The notes under the pieces: generated by a model
What the model was told of the DNA's origin: nothing
The model's database searches: none
The model's input: only the letters and a program-made list of their open reading frames with translations
Program-made: the position numbers and the translations under genes
Shown: piece after piece, positions 5,732 through 6,757 of the stretch
Layout: the number at the start of each line of letters is the position of its first letter
Position numbering within the stretch: the stretch's first letter is position 1
Source of the DNA: an uncultured Mesocricetibacter sp.
GTDB lineage: Bacteria; Pseudomonadota; Gammaproteobacteria; Enterobacterales; Pasteurellaceae
Reading direction: 5' to 3'
Length of the DNA: 6,757 bases
Assembly (NCBI GenBank): GCA_905373425.1
Contig: CAJPST010000119.1
Coordinates: 1-6,757, forward strand

Positions 5732-6757
5732 TTTTTTCTCCCTCATTAACTAACGGTGGAACAGGCTTGCCGATTTTAGCATAAAACTCATTCACAAACC
5801 GATCGAATTCGCCCTGTTCAATCGCGGTACGGATTTGTTCCATTAAGCGTTGATAATAGCGCAAATTATGAATGGTATTTAAACGAGCACCCAAAATCTC
5901 CCCGCATTTATCCAAATGATACAGATAAGATTTGGTATAGTGTTTGCAGGTGTAGCAATCGCATTCCGGATCGAGTGCCGTAGTGTCGTCGCGGTACTTG
6001 GCATTCCGAATTTTCACAATGCCATCGCTCACGAATAAATGTCCGTTGCGAGCGTTGCGGGTCGGCATTACACAGTCAAACATATCAATTCCACGGCGTA
6101 CCCCTTCCACCAAATCTTCAGGCTTACCTACCCCCATTAAATAGCGTGGTTTATCGCTCGGTAGTTGTGGGCAAACATATTCTAAAATACGATGCATGTC
6201 TTGTTTCGGTTCTCCCACTGCCAATCCGCCGATGGCATAGCCGTCAAAACCGATTTTCACCAAACCTTCCAGAGAAACTTGGCGCAGTTCTTCAAACACA
6301 CCGCCTTGCACAATACCGAATAGGGCATTTTGATTTCCTAATTGATCAAAACGATCACGACTACGCTGTGCCCAACGCAACGACATTTCCATTGATTTTT
6401 TGGTGTAATCGAAAGTGGACGGATAGGGCGCGCACTCATCAAAAATCATCACAATATCAGAGCCGAGATCATACTGAATTTCCATGGATTTTTCCGGCGA
6501 TAGAAAAATACGCTCGCCATTAATCGGATTTTGAAATTTCACCCCTTCTTCCGTAATTTTACGCAGTTTCCCCAAGCTGAATACTTGAAAGCCACCGCTA
6601 TCAGTCAGAATCGGGCGATGCCATTGCATAAAATCATGCAAATCACCATGTTTTCGCATGACTTCTTGCCCCGGACGTAACCATAAATGGAAAGTATTGC
6701 CGAGCAGAATTTCTGCGCCTGTTGCCCGCACTTCTTCAGGTGTCATGCCTTTTACAG
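5724..6757 (-). CDS. tgt: Queuine/preQ1 tRNA-ribosyltransferase Tgt, partial at the 5' end
   Basis: In bacteria Tgt exchanges guanine-34 for preQ1 in tRNAs for Asp, Asn, His and Tyr, the committed tRNA step of queuosine synthesis in the cytoplasm. The frame runs off the window edge. The first visible complete codons are Val-Lys-Gly-Met, matching E. coli residues 38-41, so about 37 N-terminal residues are missing. The ATG at 6746 is internal. Visible motifs: ILTDSGGFQVFSLG (active-site Asp), DIVMIFDEC, the GGLAVGEP base-pocket loop, and FDCVMPTRNARNG with the nucleophilic Asp (E. coli Asp264). The zinc site is C-x-C-x2-C in ECDCYTCKHY plus His in LNTIHNL. All key residues are present. The C-terminus is a few residues longer than in E. 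coli. It overlaps the hemerythrin gene by eight bases. In E. coli yajC follows tgt, but here three genes intervene. Confidence 0.98.
   Translation of the reverse strand, partial: VKGMTPEEVRATGAEILLGNTFHLWLRPGQEVMRKHGDLHDFMQWHRPILTDSGGFQVFSLGKLRKITEEGVKFQNPINGERIFLSPEKSMEIQYDLGSDIVMIFDECAPYPSTFDYTKKSMEMSLRWAQRSRDRFDQLGNQNALFGIVQGGVFEELRQVSLEGLVKIGFDGYAIGGLAVGEPKQDMHRILEYVCPQLPSDKPRYLMGVGKPEDLVEGVRRGIDMFDCVMPTRNARNGHLFVSDGIVKIRNAKYRDDTTALDPECDCYTCKHYTKSYLYHLDKCGEILGARLNTIHNLRYYQRLMEQIRTAIEQGEFDRFVNEFYAKIGKPVPPLVNEGEKNA
5738..5743 (-). promoter_or_regulatory. Ribosome binding site deciding the hemerythrin-gene start
   Basis: On the minus strand AGGGAG is followed by six A residues and the ATG at 5731-5729. 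It lies inside the last codons of tgt. The alternative ATG at 5746 overlaps this site and has no purine-rich site of its own, so initiation at 5731 is more likely. Confidence 0.6.

Noticed and set aside
6146..6523. Plus-strand frame of 125 residues opposite tgt
   Set aside because: It is a shadow of the strongly conserved Tgt core, with no start signal or recognisable protein.
6744..6746. ATG at 6746 as the tgt start
   Set aside because: The frame continues upstream to the window edge with Val-Lys-Gly, exactly as in E. coli Tgt before Met41, so this Met is internal and the gene is cut by the edge.
1..6757. A hidden mobile element, CRISPR array, defence system or structural RNA
   Set aside because: I saw no direct-repeat arrays, transposase or integrase motifs, tRNA-like cloverleafs or long unexplained non-coding stretches. 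Coding sequence fills nearly all of the window.

Overview
The window is an ordinary chromosomal core region of a gammaproteobacterium, most likely a member of the Pasteurellaceae (Haemophilus/Aggregatibacter/Pasteurella group). The evidence is two perfect copies of the Hin-type DNA uptake signal core (AAGTGCGGT) with their flanking A/T tracts, plus protein sequences that follow enterobacterial SecD, SecF, YajC, Tgt and Slt closely while clearly differing from E. coli. The genus is an inference. Every gene I can support lies on the minus strand, so transcription runs from high to low coordinates.

Layout in transcription order: tgt (6757-5724, 5' end outside the window), a hemerythrin-domain gene overlapping its end (5731-5219), a TusA/YedF-type sulfur-carrier gene (5200-4982) and an unrecognised lipoprotein gene (4959-4402). 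These four are tightly packed, with an 8-base overlap and gaps of 18 and 22 bases, and look like one transcript. It ends in two tandem hairpins (4396-4372 and 4367-4328). A separate promoter then appears to drive yajC (4236-3937), secD (3903-2053) and secF (2036-1068), the accessory part of the Sec translocon. After secF comes an inverted pair of uptake sequences forming a long hairpin (983-1023). Finally slt (828 to beyond base 1) begins, a periplasmic lytic transglycosylase of which only the N-terminal 276 residues are present.

Functionally, Tgt makes the queuosine precursor exchange in tRNA, and SecD, SecF and YajC help protein export through SecYEG. In E. coli the order is queA-tgt-yajC-secD-secF without a break. 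Here three extra genes and a terminator/promoter junction separate tgt from yajC. That three-gene insert (iron-binding four-helix protein, sulfur carrier, lipoprotein) is the least explained part of the window. I see no mobile element, CRISPR array, tRNA, rRNA or clear novel system. No stretch longer than 300 bases lacks a gene. The two larger gaps (829-1067 and 4237-4401) hold promoters and hairpins.
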